15,920 bases of DNA, from assembly GCA_937943605.1 (NCBI GenBank), contig CALEAW010000018.1, positions 1 through 15,920 on the forward strand, written 5' to 3'. A model generated the notes under the pieces. The model searched no databases. It saw only the letters and a program-made list of their open reading frames with translations, and was not told where the DNA came from. The position numbers and the translations under genes are program-made. The stretch's first letter is position 1, and every line of letters begins with the position of its first letter. Shown piece after piece: positions 15,273 to 15,920 of the stretch. Source of the DNA: an uncultured Sutterella sp. (GTDB taxonomy: Bacteria > Pseudomonadota > Gammaproteobacteria > Burkholderiales > Burkholderiaceae_F).

Positions 15273-15830
15273 ATGCAGAAGTATTTCTCCAATCGTTCGA
15301 TTGGACTCTTTAGTCTCATCTTATTTATCTTGACGATTCCTGCGGGAAATTGGGTGGTGATGAACGTGGGTACCGTTTGCCCGCCTGATGGTCCTTGCTT
15401 GATTCCCGTGTGGCCTGGCATTATGTCTCCGTCAGCCGTTTTGTTCGCGGGTTTGGCTTTGATTTTGCGTGACGCTGTTCAAAGTCTCTTAGGTAAAAGT
15501 TGGACGTTGGTTGCGATTGTGGTCGGTGCGTTGTTGTCAGGGATTTTGTCTGAACCTGCCATCATCTTAGGCTCGACATGTGCATTTCTGTTTTCTGAGT
15601 TGGCAGACTTTGCGGTTTATACCCCGCTGAGAGAACGTCATTTGTCTTTGGCGATTATTCTTTCGGGTTTGGTTGGCTCGATTGTTGACTCCATCATTTT
15701 CCTTTCGTTGGCTTTTGGCTCTTTGGATTTTGTCGTTGGCCAAGTGATTGGTAAATTCTGGATGAGTTTATTGGCTGGCGGTATGTTGGTCATGTGGAAT
15801 TATCGCCAGCGTTCGGCAGTTCGCCTCTAA
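15273..15830 (+). CDS. VUT family integral membrane protein (YhhQ-like transporter)
   Basis: Small polytopic protein (185 aa, about six hydrophobic segments: near 9-30, 50-66, 77-98, 100-116, 124-148 and 153-174). It resembles the VUT_1/YhhQ family, whose studied members import queuosine precursors (preQ0/preQ1). Family-like features are the charged pair LRD (65-67) after the second segment, SELADFAVYTPLR (108-120) between segments, and GSIVDSIIFLSLAFG (135-149). At 185 aa it is shorter than E. coli YhhQ (221). Start ATG follows AGGAG at 15259-15263, 9 nt away. It follows the YheT gene by 80 nt in the same direction. I found no preQ1 riboswitch upstream and no queuosine genes nearby, so the substrate is open. 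Confidence 0.75.
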   Translation: MQKYFSNRSIGLFSLILFILTIPAGNWVVMNVGTVCPPDGPCLIPVWPGIMSPSAVLFAGLALILRDAVQSLLGKSWTLVAIVVGALLSGILSEPAIILGSTCAFLFSELADFAVYTPLRERHLSLAIILSGLVGSIVDSIIFLSLAFGSLDFVVGQVIGKFWMSLLAGGMLVMWNYRQRSAVRL

Positions 15831-15920
15831 TTGAATAAGTCATCAAGCTAAAAAAGGTCGCAGTCTCCCGAACTCCGCAGTAAATCTACTATCTAGATAA
15901 TGCGATCGGCTTAATAGCCC

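Noticed and set aside
15890..15899. Palindrome TATCTAGATA near the right edge
   Set aside because: It is a short AT-rich palindrome without a gene, repeat or flanking signal. Nothing supports an operator or attachment site.

Overview
The window looks like ordinary chromosome of a betaproteobacterium. It has mid-range GC by eye, and the block glnE / yhdP / carbon-nitrogen hydrolase / tldD has the gene order I know from Betaproteobacteria (a similar yhdP-hydrolase-tldD run occurs in Pseudomonas). The IF-1 protein is of the tailed second type known in Burkholderiales. A quinone-linked HemG fits an organism living with little or no oxygen, such as the Sutterella/Parasutterella group, but that placement is inference. 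I see no mobile element, CRISPR array, tRNA or rRNA.

Layout. Positions 1-72 hold a terminator-like hairpin, probably for a gene left of the window. On the minus strand follow fadD (long-chain acyl-CoA synthetase) and hemG (protoporphyrinogen oxidase), separated by a clear hemG terminator. A 307-base gene-free gap leads to infA on the plus strand. A perfect bidirectional terminator separates infA from a long minus-strand series read in the order yhdP, nit-like, tldD, plsC-like, cdsA-like (11141 down to 3126). From a shared upstream region, glnE runs the other way, followed on the plus strand by a YheT-type hydrolase and a small VUT-family membrane protein. No terminator is evident between that last gene and the window end.

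How the genes fit together. The minus-strand series is themed on the cell envelope. YhdP is an AsmA-like protein linked to phospholipid movement to the outer membrane, the PlsC-like protein makes phosphatidic acid, and the CdsA-like protein has the fold of CDP-diacylglycerol synthase. Two of the five members lack the catalytic residues of their families. The nitrilase-family protein keeps Glu but has Arg for Lys and Gly for the nucleophilic Cys. The CdsA-family protein has lost both Asp of its signature and the nearby Lys/Asp residues. Both reading frames are otherwise intact and well conserved, so these look like maintained pseudoenzymes rather than decaying genes.

A textbook intrinsic terminator (10-bp stem plus eight U) lies inside the first 20 codons of tldD. 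A perfect TATAAT -10 box lies between tldD and plsC. Together they suggest that transcription from yhdP/nit can be stopped early in tldD, and that the two lipid genes can be expressed on their own.
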